Under the pieces are notes generated by a model. The model saw only the letters and a list, made by a program, of their open reading frames with translations, was not told where the DNA came from and searched no databases. The position numbers and the translations under genes were made by a program. From Artemisia argyi (Eukaryota > Streptophyta > Magnoliopsida > Asterales > Asteraceae), in contig CM060708.1 of NCBI GenBank assembly GCA_030686995.1, positions 255,672,044 through 255,736,043 on the forward strand: a stretch of DNA of 64,000 nt. The letters run 5' to 3'. Positions 9,491 to 22,478 of the stretch are shown piece by piece. The first letter of the stretch is position 1, and every line of letters starts with the position of its first letter.

Positions 9491-12025
9491 CGCTCTTTTT
9501 TAATATATACTTATAATGATGACTTGGAAGAAGTAAATATCCATTGACAAATGAAAGGCCTTATAGAGTAACAGTTATATCCATTTATTTATTTGAAAAA
9601 CATACTACAAAGATTCTAATTGAAGCATTTGATACCTTTTTTATGCAATTAATCATCAATCCCAGATGAATGATTAATCCCAATCCCAATTTATCATATA
9701 AGAGAGTTAGTACTTGCTGCCTTATTGTCCTCAATCACATTCAAAGTGGTCAATATACTTAAAAATTGGAAGGCGAGTAATAGTATATAATAATCATTAA
9801 TTTCACTCTCACTTATCTCTTGTTTTGTAGACTCGTGCAGTTCTGCAAGTTCAAAAGTACAATCGACACGAACGATTATGGAAGATACATTTTGTTTTGT
9901 ATTCAAGTAAAGGTCAAGCATGAGTTAAACGTACACTTTTCAACTATCAAAATAGAAAGAAGAAGAGTAACGGCCTTCTCTAGATAAGACTATAGTAATA
10001 TCCTAAGTAACCAAATGGAAAGAAAAAGGTAGATATGGGAAAATCTAGTCATTTACTTATTAATGGGTCGATTCAGGTTATGTTTTTATCTCTAACGGGT
10101 AAAATAACTTATTTATTGATATCATTGATAATAGTCATGATTCAATGAAGAAGTCTAAAATATGACAAACGATGAAAAAAAGACTTCTCAGCCTCGTCTC
10201 ACACTTCTCAAAGGGATTCATGCATCCCGACAACTCAAAAATGATCATAAAACACACATAATAAATGTGTTTAATTGGTCATGAGCAGTTGATTACATGA
10301 TTGGTAAAAAGAGAAAGAAAAGGATAGTATTAATGATCTAAAAGTAAATTCAATTATATTGTCAAGTGAGGGGCTTCCCGAATACACGTAATTAGAGTGT
10401 ATGCTTATATATTGAAGTGTATTTTGGTGATCTTTATTATATTAGGCACTTGATGAAGTTGAAAACTTGTGGCATACAATCACTGAATCGAGCAAAGCTA
10501 TAGAATGAATCTTTTATATAATAAAGCCTCTATTAAATGCAACTCTCTACAGGTACATACCTTAAGCTTCAAAATATTATTTCTAATGCCTCATGTTCAA
10601 TTTCCTGAAAGCAAAGGCAAGTATACTTTGACACATTTTTAAATGAACGCTGAACTCCATAATCCTCTATACACTCCATTACATGCTGAAGTTCGACAAT
10701 AATTAATTGATGTTGACTAAAAAACTTTAAATGCAATGAACTTTGCATTCAATATTTTTAGTAACTACCAATAACAGTTTAAGAAGGTTACCGTGAGGTA
10801 CTTTCTCCAATTTCCAGCAACAAGAAGATCCTTTAGCAGCACCGAATAAATAGAATTGTTAATTTCATCACATGTTTTCATTATTATATAAAAGATACCT
10901 GCATGTGTTTCAAGAAAGGGAGAATTATAGTGTGATGCTAATCAATTGCATCGAGTATAAAAGTCAATCACCTTCATCATGGTCTCGGTCTTCCCGAATT
11001 TTCCAATTGAATGCAGAAGCTGATCAAAGATCCTATATATATTTTATTGAATGATGGCATACCTTGTGCATTTGTAACCAAAAATACACATTAGCAAAAC
11101 CTGTAAAAAACACCTATGAATAACATATATAAAAAACCTTTAAACTTCACAGTAAACAACACGTTTATATGATTATTTGAGCCATCGATTCAAAAAATAA
11201 TAATAACTTAACCTTTTTAAAAAAGATTGATATACCTCTTCACTAATTGTGTCGATATTTTGCTTTATTCAATAATCATTCATCTGGGATTGATAAATCT
11301 AATCTCAAACACCAATTAAAAAAAATAATGTATTGTACCTCCTTTGTGAAGCCACGATCAAGTAAGCCTAGCTATATTTAGCATAAATTGAAGCTAAAAA
11401 ATTAAGGATAAAATCAACTCCCTAATTAAGCATAAACCCTGTTGTAGAAACCACTTCACTACTTTAGCATATATAAATTACAAATAATTGAAGGTATAAA
11501 ACTAAGCATAAATACACAGTATACATAAGATTGAATACGAAAACATATTGGTACAAAATCAACCAAGTAAAATAGAACCTGACTAAATGATGAATGAATA
11601 ACCCATGATCGTTCGAGTTTTCAAAAACGTGATAATTGATGAGTTCGATTTTGTTTTCGTAAATCAAGGGTTTGTTGGTTGACTTCTTTTCTTCTTCCTT
11701 TTTTTTTGTGTCGATATATGATGAAACCGGCTGAGTTTCATTGTGGTATTGTTGTTCAAATTTTTTGTTTAAGCCCCTGAAGATATTGTAGATTCACCCC
11801 ACCTTTTTAAAGTTTTCTTTTTTCATACTTTTGACATATATAACTTTTCCCTCACTTTTCACCTAAAACGAATTTACAATTTTTTTTGTTAAATTAGGAA
11901 ATATTTAAGACTCTTTTTATTAAAAATCTTTAAAATAAAAAATAAAATAAAAAATTTATTACTTAATAAGGAATGATTTGAATGAAAAAGTCCCCACTAG
12001 GGGTTTTATTTTATTAGGTAAAAGA
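9491..12025. other. Helitron 1 5' portion, no gene recognised
   Basis: AT-rich. Small frames (9694-9921, 10872-11054, 11464-11667) have no family motif and no convincing splice context. The terminal 25 bases form the TC end of Helitron 1. Confidence 0.5.
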
Positions 12026-12058
12026 TGGGTTTTACATAAATCATTTAATTAAAATAAG
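12026..12058. repeat. 29-bp copy of RER1 upstream sequence
   Basis: 12028-12056 repeats 3508-3536 exactly (GGTTTTACATAAATCATTTA and nine further bases), so the Helitron insertion point lies between two copies of the same sequence. Confidence 0.85.
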
Positions 12059-12063
12059 CCTTT

Positions 12064-15000
12064 TATAACACCCCGTAAAATTTTCCTACGATTAACACGT
12101 TACCATAACATAGATTAACCATTTTTACCCGTAAATTTTTTTTTATATATATACTTTGTCAATTACAACGTTATTCACTCTTACCTTGACACGACATTTA
12201 CACCTAAACCTTAATAACCTAGATACCATACATAACTTAAAACATTGATACTTAATAAGTATACGTTTCAATAATTAACAAATACAATTTAAATAAATCC
12301 CGAGCCTACTAAAATTCCCATGTGTACTCGCTAATAATATTGGACCTCTAAGAACCATGAACGACAATTATTATCGACTTTCAAATATAATTACTATACT
12401 AGAATATTGATCAAGTTAAGGCACTTTACAAGTTTCATCTCAACTTGACACAAATAGCATTTTATTTCAATACCACTTCGTATAAATTCTAATAAACCAC
12501 TAACTTTCTGTAACGAATTTAAATCCTCATTTTAAGGCCCTTCTGGTCCGAACCAGGAAAAGTGTAAAACACGAAAGTTGTCCGAAATAATGTTTTACGT
12601 CTAGACACACGAGATTTTTAAACAAAAAATGTAATTCGTGGCTGCTATCCATGGAATACGAATCTGGCCAAAGTAAACCTTAAAAACCATTTTGCCAAAC
12701 TTACAAAAACGTGTCATAAACTTCCCTAGCACCTCACAAGCCACCCAATGACTTATAACCTGACTCAAATGCATGGTAGAATTCAGGAATGAACAAAGAT
12801 TCTACTTACACATTCTCTTTGTTGATAGTTCTTGATTGGTCGAAAGGAGAGGTGCCACACCCAAGTTTGAGACAACACACACACTTCTTGTTATCTTATG
12901 CTTATCACCATCCTCAAAACTTCCTATATAAACGTCCCATGCAAGCTCATATGAACACACACTTAAAAGTACCACATTGATAAGAATTCAAGTCGAGTTT
13001 TACTAGTTTGGGACAAGAAGTTAGTCAAGTGTACGAGTAGCACAAGTGAACCCAAGGAACCATCGTTGCTAGTCTTGAACCTTTGCTGTGTCGTGAACCA
13101 CTCTACATTCCTCCTTGTACCATTCTCGATCCATACGTACCAATTATACTCCACCCATTTGAGGTGAAGTAAGTCTATTCGACACTTTACTATAATTTTT
13201 CATTTCATTATATTTCTGTTTTGGCACTTTACATTTGATCTAATATCTCGTAATATGAATACGTAATATATACTTTTTATTCGACTTCTTAAATATTTAC
13301 TAAGCTAACAAATAGGTTACACAAAGTTTTGAACATAATATTAACGTCTACATAATTATTTCATCACGTTTTGTGACCACTTGACCCATTCAAATTAATT
13401 CAAAACAACATGGAATATTTTGGTTATGAAACTGTTTTGGAGCGATTGCTTTGTCTAAAAATCTCGAAATACGTAAACATGACATATATATTTTAATCGA
13501 CATATAATATGTTGGATGTGCTGAGAATCGAGTGATATAAAGTTTTTGAGCTAAAAATAACGTTTACCTTATTTACTCGACACATTGTTTTTGCCACTGG
13601 ACACGTTTGGTATATTATAAAAAGACTTAGAATATTTTTCTAAGTCTTAAACTGTTTTCTAAAATGAGTTAAGCAGTTTACTTTGGCCTTGCTATTCCTA
13701 ATTTCGACACATAACATACTCATTTTAAAACTCGACCTCATTGTCGACATGGCTACCAATCAAGTGACGTTTTTGGTTCAACTTTATGAGCACCTATAAA
13801 CTAATTTCCAAAGCCAAATTGATCGAGCAAAACCAGTTTTCCCAAACCTTTATAAAATAATGTTTGGGCTTATTAGCCCGTTAAGCTTATTTTGAGCTTA
13901 TTCGATAAGCTGATTTTCTGGACTTATTTGTAACATTTTTGTAACATAAAAATGAGCCCAAGTCAAGGCCCAAACCTTCATAAGCCCAACGGATTATATT
14001 TTGTTAATGGGCTTTGAATGTGGCTCGTTAAAGCCCATTTTGTGAAAATAAGAGATTTTAAGCCATTAAGCTGTTCTAATAAGCTAATAGGAACGTTTTG
14101 AGCTTATTTAAGAAGTAAAAATATTAAGTTTTGAATTTAGTAACTTTTGGACTAACTTTGCAAAAATTTGCTAACGGAGGACTAAAATCGTCAAAACTAT
14201 AAACTTTGGATTAAAACTGTCAAATCTGAATTTTTGAGATATAAACTATTAATATAGAAACTTGGAATTATAAAATGTAAATAATGATATTATTTGGACT
14301 TAAAATGAAACAATTGTTAACTTTGGACTAACGGTGTTAAGTTAGACCGTTAAGGTTAAAAATATAACTTTTGAAAAACTTGAAGGTCTTTTCTGTGACA
14401 TTTCCTTTATAAGTTAAAATTGTGTTTTATATAAATATATAAATATATATTTAATATAAAACTTGTACAGAAACGGAGTATACGTTATATACATACTTAA
14501 CGATAACGACGTTACGTTATTCGTTATTCTTTTGAACTTTTATCGTAACATATCATCTACACGCTTTGACTTATTCATGATGATTTTTCCATCGCACATC
14601 GAGCATCAATCATTACACTCACAAGTATATGTATATATAACTTTGTTCTTGAACTTCAAACATTTAAATAACAAACTGAATGACTAATATTCGCGATAAA
14701 ACGAGATTTAGACTATCAACTAAAACATACCATATCTTTTAGGTTGTGTGTGAAGTCATTGCCTTGCATCATTGAGATTATGTTACTACCACTACTACTG
14801 TGCTACTAAGGTGAGTCATAGCCCCTACTCTTACTTGTTTTACAATGATTTATAAACGTTTTTGGGGGAGATACATGCTTAATTACTGTTTTATACTTTT
14901 ATAAGTACTCGTTAACTATATACATGTTACTGTGATTTCATAGCCCACTCTTTAACTATTTTCCCGTGGGGGAGATACATGCTTAAAACTCGAACACAAG

Positions 15001-15823
15001 TCTTTTATACCGGGTATTGAAATACCGTCAGGCCAATGTTATTTGCTTAAGTTACTATTGCCAAAAGTCCCTCGATCATGAACCTTAATCACTTGAAGGG
15101 TGAACGTAAATAAATGTGGATAGTACTATTAGTGATTGACAATCCTCGTTTGGTTGTTAGAGAAAACACCAGACGCACTTTATTGTTCTTATTATAGGTT
15201 ATTGGCAAATACCTATCTTGAGGGCCTACTACTTACCGTCATAACTTGAGATTATGATTGGCTGTTAATCGTTGAGTATCATGAGCTTAAGGCAATAACA
15301 GGAACATTGATTTAAACTTATTGATTGTATGTGATTACAATACATTCTTAACTTGTGATTCGAAACTCGTGTTAAATGGATTTATAAACCAATTACTATT
15401 TTTGGTGTTGGCCCTGTGAAGGGCAGCCCAACGAACTATTTCTGAATTGATAAGGAAATCACTCATTTTCTAATTTACGATTTAAACTATAAACTCTATG
15501 AACTCACCAACCTTTGTGTTGACACTTTTTAGCATGTCTTATCTCAGATAACTATACAAGAAGGAACTTGAAGGCACGGAGTGGGCTTGTAACCCGGCAT
15601 GGGCTTAAATAAACGTTTTGACATATTTCAAATAAATTTGTTGTTTAAACTATGAAACATCTTGATGTCTCGAATATTTGGTATTTTGAATAAATTAAAC
15701 TTTAAAACGTCACTTTTGTGTCGTTTTCTATGATTGTGACAAAGATCCTCGAAGTAACACCCAAAAAGTCTTCCGCTGACATTTTAAGTCTTCCGCTGAC
15801 GTGATGATTTTGGGGGTGTTACA
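12064..15823. repeat. 5' LTR, 3760 bp
   Basis: Same length as the 3' LTR; I noticed only three differences (12572, 14758, 15173). It starts TATAACACCCC rather than the canonical TG and ends GGGGTGTTACA. Near its end the 14-mer AGTCTTCCGCTGAC occurs twice in tandem. The small frames at 12789-12980, 12963-13154 and 14463-14687 recur in the other LTR and show no coding signature. Confidence 0.95.
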
Positions 15824-15826
15824 GAT

Positions 15827-15840
15827 TGGTATTCAGAGCC
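15827..15840. other. Primer binding site, tRNA-Met type
   Basis: TGGTATTCAGAGCC starts 3 bp after the 5' LTR and matches the usual TGGTATCAGAGC primer site with one extra T. This marks the transcription direction of the element as plus. Confidence 0.8.
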
Positions 15841-16492
15841 ACGGTTATAGAGAACCAGATGTTTTTAAACATTGGACTATAACCACACTTTAACTGGACC
15901 ATTTTTACAAAATACCACTTCATGCCCTCCGTGCCTACATTCCAACATCTGGTAGAAAAATTATTTCTCATTATTTCTTACTTATATAACTTGATATATG
16001 CTTACGTGTTACGATTATGCTAATAACTATGTTTACTAATCGGGATTATTACAAATACCGTGTCTTCATATTTCTATTTCGCCCGACGATTATGTGACTT
16101 TAAATAGTTTATGGTACAACTACACTCTAGTATATTAATATATATATTTATATGCTCCCCCAACTATTTTGAGTACTATGCAAATCCTCTTTAATTGTCT
16201 CGCTTTCATCTTTTACTTACAACATACTCTTTTCATACTCTCAGAAAGATCCACACATAAATTATTTTGTCAAATAGTTAAAATCTTAAAATAATTTACA
16301 ACGTCTTAATTTGAATGGATTGGGACGCCCTTTTGTTCAAATCAAGAAATTGTAAATCATTGAACCATGAGTTTATATTTCCTTAGTTACATAGTTTGGG
16401 ACGCTTCTCTATGTAAATAACGAAATATAGATAAATAGGTTTAATTACTTCTGAGTTAACAGACATATGAAACCAAGAAAACTTAAATCTCA
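15841..16492. other. Large-LTR element interior, leader region
   Basis: No sense-strand gag-like frame is present; every plus-strand frame is closed within short distances. Confidence 0.6.
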
Positions 16493-16998
16493 TTAGAAAC
16501 CGCGAATATTAATACACAACGATATAACTAGCATCGGTAATGCTATCATCACAAAGATCACTAAGTAAACCTTGACGTCACTAAACGATTGATCCACCAA
16601 GCTGATGAAGAATGCCACCACTCCTGCGAGTGCAAGAACCACAACTGGATGTAATACATCAAATACCCTGTATGACAAAAACCACACAATGAAACGTTAA
16701 TGCCTAGTCCATGAAGCTACAAATTCAAAAACAACACTCTTAATATTTCTTACCCCCATATTTCATCCACACTAACGACTAAAACCACGATTAGCATAAG
16801 AAATGCTATGATCCAATCCAAGGACTCCAGATCTTCCTTCGAGAAGAAAGCTACAACAAAATACGCAACTATGAGAACAATATAAGTATAAGACATATTA
16901 AAAATTGTTACTTGAAAACAAAATGAACGATAAAGAGAAAAATCAGGAAATATATAGACATGTTGCCATGAATCACTATTCTTGCCATGTGCATTCAC
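16493..16998 (-). CDS. Antisense spliced ORF for a four-segment membrane protein
   Basis: Exon A (16998-16754) and exon B (16667-16493) are joined by an 86-bp intron with consensus donor GTAAGAAATATT and acceptor TTTTTGTCATACAG. The phase fits exactly: the two leftover Gs plus the first G of exon B give Gly, and the frame stays open to a stop at 16493. The product is 139 aa, or 105 aa from the ATG at 16896, and has four hydrophobic segments: IVLIVAYFVVAFF, WIIAFLMLIVVLVVSV, VVVLALAGVVAFFISLV and VYLVIFVMIALPMLVISLCI. Short acidic or polar loops (SKEDLESL, DEIWGVFDVLH, DQSFSDVK) separate them. It is transcribed against the retroelement. No family is recognised. Antisense extra ORFs are known in some plant Ty3 lineages, but I know of no match. 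Low sequence complexity of hydrophobic frames leaves chance as an alternative. Confidence 0.45.
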
Positions 16999-18178
16999 TT
17001 TTCCCCAAGTTAATATCTATCCACAAGAACTAAATAATTTGATAATTATCTCCACACTATTCTCTTTGTAAAAATTTGTATCAACAAAACTCTTTTGTTT
17101 AACGGGTAGGTTACCCGCACAGATTTTTGTAATTTTAAAACATGAAGAATAAATAAATTATCATCCTCATTTTGCTCACAATGGATTTTATTCAAACGAC
17201 ATATTATTATTAAACTTGACTGAAACACATAAAAACATTACAAACGATACTAAAAAATAAAATAAAATAAAATAAAAAAAATAAAAAATAAAAAAATTCT
17301 ATCTTGGATTTCGCATTTCAACACAAGTGGCAAGAAACAGATCACATTAAACACATAACACAAATCATGAACACGCCACGTATAAGTAATACACTCTCAC
17401 ATGATTGGACCCCTCAGCCTCTAAGAAATTATGAACTTATCAAATAATCTTTACAAACTCTCAAACATTATACGATACCTTAACAAATCTCAAATCAACT
17501 CATTACCTCGTGTATATTAGAATAAAACGTACGTTAATAAAACATACTCGCAAAAACTAAATCAAAAACACTCTCTTAACATGGGCCTTAACCCACTGCT
17601 TCCATATACCAACACACCTTTGGGCCACAAAATCACAATAACCCAACGCACCATTGGGCTGACCACTAACTTGGCCCGGCGTTGCTCAAATCTGAAACAT
17701 AAACATTACTTCCGAACGACTCATACCTATAATTTCGAACCATTTTTCCGTAACATTTCTACACACCCCAATTTATCATAATCCCAAGAAACAAGTGTGA
17801 CGAATCTTTTCCAATTAATCGAACCTTCGATGGTCAAATTTTCATCAAAGCTCAACCAAATTGCTACACTCAACTATAACTAAAAATCGTATTTATTTAA
17901 GTATTCGAAGCCAAATAAACTCCACATATAGTTTTAGTCATAATTTATTAAAAACCCACCGTTGTAAACTTGACTACAATCAAATGAACCGACTCTAAAT
18001 ATTCTTAACACATGATAACATTCTATATAACGATGCATAAGCAATAAATACAAGCGAAAAATCAACATAAACCATGGCATCAGAAAACGAAGAAAATTTT
18101 ATTCATACACTAGAGGTTACATGGAAACACAACAAACCTTATTTCAACATTCCAACCACTACACTACGACACTATTCC
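16999..18178. other. Large-LTR element interior between antisense ORFs
   Basis: No coding signal recognised. An AAAAT-type simple repeat lies at about 17250-17297. The frames at 17046-17228 (-) and 17581-17781 (+) lack motifs. Confidence 0.5.
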
Positions 18179-18436
18179 TCATTTCCAAAACTTGTCAATG
18201 AAGATCGCTAGAACCACGAATGGTGCAAGAAACATTAAGATCCCAACCAATATAGCACGATCTTCGTTCGGAACATACACTAGATAGATAGTAGTAACAA
18301 TGGCATACATGATTGCAAGGTTGGTGATGAAATGAGGCATGTCGACGAGAGGAATAAGGGAAAGGAAAGTTAGGTAAAAAGGGAGTATAAAAAGTGGGTT
18401 ATTTAAAGGGAATAAGAGTTGGGTACTGTACACCAC
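18179..18436 (-). CDS. Second antisense hydrophobic ORF (85 aa)
   Basis: The frame encodes three hydrophobic stretches (PLFILPFYLTFLSLIPLV, then LAIMYAIVTTIYLVYV, then ILVGILMFLAPFVVLAIFI) with the polar linker PNEDRA and the end IDKFWK. Its plan, TM - (K/N)ED loop - TM - (V/I)D..W, repeats that of exon A at 16754-16896 (SKED loop, VDEIW end). It may therefore be an upstream exon or a paralogous unit of the same antisense gene. No clean donor joining it to exon A was found. The protein function is unknown. Confidence 0.35.
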   Translation of the reverse strand: MVYSTQLLFPLNNPLFILPFYLTFLSLIPLVDMPHFITNLAIMYAIVTTIYLVYVPNEDRAILVGILMFLAPFVVLAIFIDKFWK

Positions 18437-18713
18437 TGTGGTAAAATACTGTTTACACCTTAAATAATACTGCCAAGTAACAACTATAATTTTTAGACAT
18501 AAGTTTCCCCCAAGTTTTTTTTTTTTCTATCACAATCATACTAAGATTAGTTATCATCAATTTAAAAAGCTAATGTAATAGTAGATACGTTAAGCTGGAA
18601 AGTACAATTAGAAAGCTAATAATAAATACGTTATTTGTTCACCTTTTCCACTCACCTTTACAGCTACCTTATCTTAGAATCCCGGGACGGGATTCCGTTT
18701 AACGGGTAGGTAA

Positions 18714-21700
18714 TATAACACCCCGTAAAATTTTCCTACGATTAACACGTTACCATAACATAGATTAACCATTTTTACCCGTAAATTTTTTTTTATATAT
18801 ATACTTTGTCAATTACAACGTTATTCACTCTTACCTTGACACGACATTTACACCTAAACCTTAATAACCTAGATACCATACATAACTTAAAACATTGATA
18901 CTTAATAAGTATACGTTTCAATAATTAACAAATACAATTTAAATAAATCCCGAGCCTACTAAAATTCCCATGTGTACTCGCTAATAATATTGGACCTCTA
19001 AGAACCATGAACGACAATTATTATCGACTTTCAAATATAATTACTATACTAGAATATTGATCAAGTTAAGGCACTTTACAAGTTTCATCTCAACTTGACA
19101 CAAATAGCATTTTATTTCAATACCACTTCGTATAAATTCTAATAAACCACTAACTTTCTGTAACGAATTTAAATCCTCATTTTAAGGCCCTTCTGGTCCG
19201 AACCAGGAAAAGTGTAAAACATGAAAGTTGTCCGAAATAATGTTTTACGTCTAGACACACGAGATTTTTAAACAAAAAATGTAATTCGTGGCTGCTATCC
19301 ATGGAATACGAATCTGGCCAAAGTAAACCTTAAAAACCATTTTGCCAAACTTACAAAAACGTGTCATAAACTTCCCTAGCACCTCACAAGCCACCCAATG
19401 ACTTATAACCTGACTCAAATGCATGGTAGAATTCAGGAATGAACAAAGATTCTACTTACACATTCTCTTTGTTGATAGTTCTTGATTGGTCGAAAGGAGA
19501 GGTGCCACACCCAAGTTTGAGACAACACACACACTTCTTGTTATCTTATGCTTATCACCATCCTCAAAACTTCCTATATAAACGTCCCATGCAAGCTCAT
19601 ATGAACACACACTTAAAAGTACCACATTGATAAGAATTCAAGTCGAGTTTTACTAGTTTGGGACAAGAAGTTAGTCAAGTGTACGAGTAGCACAAGTGAA
19701 CCCAAGGAACCATCGTTGCTAGTCTTGAACCTTTGCTGTGTCGTGAACCACTCTACATTCCTCCTTGTACCATTCTCGATCCATACGTACCAATTATACT
19801 CCACCCATTTGAGGTGAAGTAAGTCTATTCGACACTTTACTATAATTTTTCATTTCATTATATTTCTGTTTTGGCACTTTACATTTGATCTAATATCTCG
19901 TAATATGAATACGTAATATATACTTTTTATTCGACTTCTTAAATATTTACTAAGCTAACAAATAGGTTACACAAAGTTTTGAACATAATATTAACGTCTA
20001 CATAATTATTTCATCACGTTTTGTGACCACTTGACCCATTCAAATTAATTCAAAACAACATGGAATATTTTGGTTATGAAACTGTTTTGGAGCGATTGCT
20101 TTGTCTAAAAATCTCGAAATACGTAAACATGACATATATATTTTAATCGACATATAATATGTTGGATGTGCTGAGAATCGAGTGATATAAAGTTTTTGAG
20201 CTAAAAATAACGTTTACCTTATTTACTCGACACATTGTTTTTGCCACTGGACACGTTTGGTATATTATAAAAAGACTTAGAATATTTTTCTAAGTCTTAA
20301 ACTGTTTTCTAAAATGAGTTAAGCAGTTTACTTTGGCCTTGCTATTCCTAATTTCGACACATAACATACTCATTTTAAAACTCGACCTCATTGTCGACAT
20401 GGCTACCAATCAAGTGACGTTTTTGGTTCAACTTTATGAGCACCTATAAACTAATTTCCAAAGCCAAATTGATCGAGCAAAACCAGTTTTCCCAAACCTT
20501 TATAAAATAATGTTTGGGCTTATTAGCCCGTTAAGCTTATTTTGAGCTTATTCGATAAGCTGATTTTCTGGACTTATTTGTAACATTTTTGTAACATAAA
20601 AATGAGCCCAAGTCAAGGCCCAAACCTTCATAAGCCCAACGGATTATATTTTGTTAATGGGCTTTGAATGTGGCTCGTTAAAGCCCATTTTGTGAAAATA
20701 AGAGATTTTAAGCCATTAAGCTGTTCTAATAAGCTAATAGGAACGTTTTGAGCTTATTTAAGAAGTAAAAATATTAAGTTTTGAATTTAGTAACTTTTGG
20801 ACTAACTTTGCAAAAATTTGCTAACGGAGGACTAAAATCGTCAAAACTATAAACTTTGGATTAAAACTGTCAAATCTGAATTTTTGAGATATAAACTATT
20901 AATATAGAAACTTGGAATTATAAAATGTAAATAATGATATTATTTGGACTTAAAATGAAACAATTGTTAACTTTGGACTAACGGTGTTAAGTTAGACCGT
21001 TAAGGTTAAAAATATAACTTTTGAAAAACTTGAAGGTCTTTTCTGTGACATTTCCTTTATAAGTTAAAATTGTGTTTTATATAAATATATAAATATATAT
21101 TTAATATAAAACTTGTACAGAAACGGAGTATACGTTATATACATACTTAACGATAACGACGTTACGTTATTCGTTATTCTTTTGAACTTTTATCGTAACA
21201 TATCATCTACACGCTTTGACTTATTCATGATGATTTTTCCATCGCACATCGAGCATCAATCATTACACTCACAAGTATATGTATATATAACTTTGTTCTT
21301 GAACTTCAAACATTTAAATAACAAACTGAATGACTAATATTCGCGATAAAACGAGATTTAGACTATCAACTAAAACATACCATATCTTTTAGGTTGTGTG
21401 TGAAGTCGTTGCCTTGCATCATTGAGATTATGTTACTACCACTACTACTGTGCTACTAAGGTGAGTCATAGCCCCTACTCTTACTTGTTTTACAATGATT
21501 TATAAACGTTTTTGGGGGAGATACATGCTTAATTACTGTTTTATACTTTTATAAGTACTCGTTAACTATATACATGTTACTGTGATTTCATAGCCCACTC
21601 TTTAACTATTTTCCCGTGGGGGAGATACATGCTTAAAACTCGAACACAAGTCTTTTATACCGGGTATTGAAATACCGTCAGGCCAATGTTATTTGCTTAA

Positions 21701-22473
21701 GTTACTATTGCCAAAAGTCCCTCGATCATGAACCTTAATCACTTGAAGGGTGAACGTAAATAAATGTGGATAGTACTATTAGTGATTGACAATCCTCGTT
21801 TGGTTGTTAGAGAAAACACCAGGCGCACTTTATTGTTCTTATTATAGGTTATTGGCAAATACCTATCTTGAGGGCCTACTACTTACCGTCATAACTTGAG
21901 ATTATGATTGGCTGTTAATCGTTGAGTATCATGAGCTTAAGGCAATAACAGGAACATTGATTTAAACTTATTGATTGTATGTGATTACAATACATTCTTA
22001 ACTTGTGATTCGAAACTCGTGTTAAATGGATTTATAAACCAATTACTATTTTTGGTGTTGGCCCTGTGAAGGGCAGCCCAACGAACTATTTCTGAATTGA
22101 TAAGGAAATCACTCATTTTCTAATTTACGATTTAAACTATAAACTCTATGAACTCACCAACCTTTGTGTTGACACTTTTTAGCATGTCTTATCTCAGATA
22201 ACTATACAAGAAGGAACTTGAAGGCACGGAGTGGGCTTGTAACCCGGCATGGGCTTAAATAAACGTTTTGACATATTTCAAATAAATTTGTTGTTTAAAC
22301 TATGAAACATCTTGATGTCTCGAATATTTGGTATTTTGAATAAATTAAACTTTAAAACGTCACTTTTGTGTCGTTTTCTATGATTGTGACAAAGATCCTC
22401 GAAGTAACACCCAAAAAGTCTTCCGCTGACATTTTAAGTCTTCCGCTGACGTGATGATTTTGGGGGTGTTACA
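18714..22473. repeat. 3' LTR, 3760 bp
   Basis: Equal in length to the 5' LTR with an offset of 6650 bp throughout. It is followed directly by the CCTTT target duplication. The sequence just upstream (GGGTAGGTAA) is only a weak polypurine tract. Confidence 0.95.
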
Positions 22474-22478
22474 CCTTT

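Larger units (their letters stand above)
3537..12025 (-). mobile_element. Helitron 1 (8489 bp, non-autonomous, gene-capturing)
   Basis: Read on the minus strand, the element begins TCTTTTACCTAATAAAATAA (end at 12025) and finishes with a GC-rich hairpin (12-bp palindrome CGCGCATGCGCG at 3551-3562) followed closely by CATTATAACTAG ending at 3537. TC at the start, CTAG at the end with a subterminal hairpin, and insertion between A (3536) and T (12026) without a target duplication are Helitron hallmarks. A second element at 38116-40341 shares both termini, which supports the boundaries. No RepHel helicase ORF is visible, so it is non-autonomous. It carries exon fragments of at least three genes, all on the element's own sense strand, a nested Harbinger element and a 165-bp tandem repeat. 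It sits in the RER1 promoter. Confidence 0.8.
12064..22473. mobile_element. Young large-LTR, non-autonomous LTR retrotransposon (LARD-like)
   Basis: Two 3760-bp direct repeats (12064-15823 and 18714-22473) flank a 2890-bp interior. The perfect 5-bp target duplication CCTTT lies at 12059-12063 and 22474-22478. LTR ends are TATAACACCCC...GGGGTGTTACA, and a tRNA-Met-type primer site follows the first LTR. No gag, protease, RT, RNase H or integrase frame exists in the interior, so mobilisation must have been in trans. Large LTRs with a short non-pol core fit the LARD category. The TGTAACACC-type ends and Met primer suggest a Ty3/gypsy (Tekay/Del-like) helper, which is inference. The interior carries antisense membrane-protein ORFs. 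Confidence 0.92.

Noticed and set aside
12789..14687. Duplicate ORFs in the large LTRs (12789-12980, 12963-13154, 14463-14687 and copies at +6650)
   Set aside because: They are identical only because the LTRs are new copies; frames overlap on both strands and have no domain.
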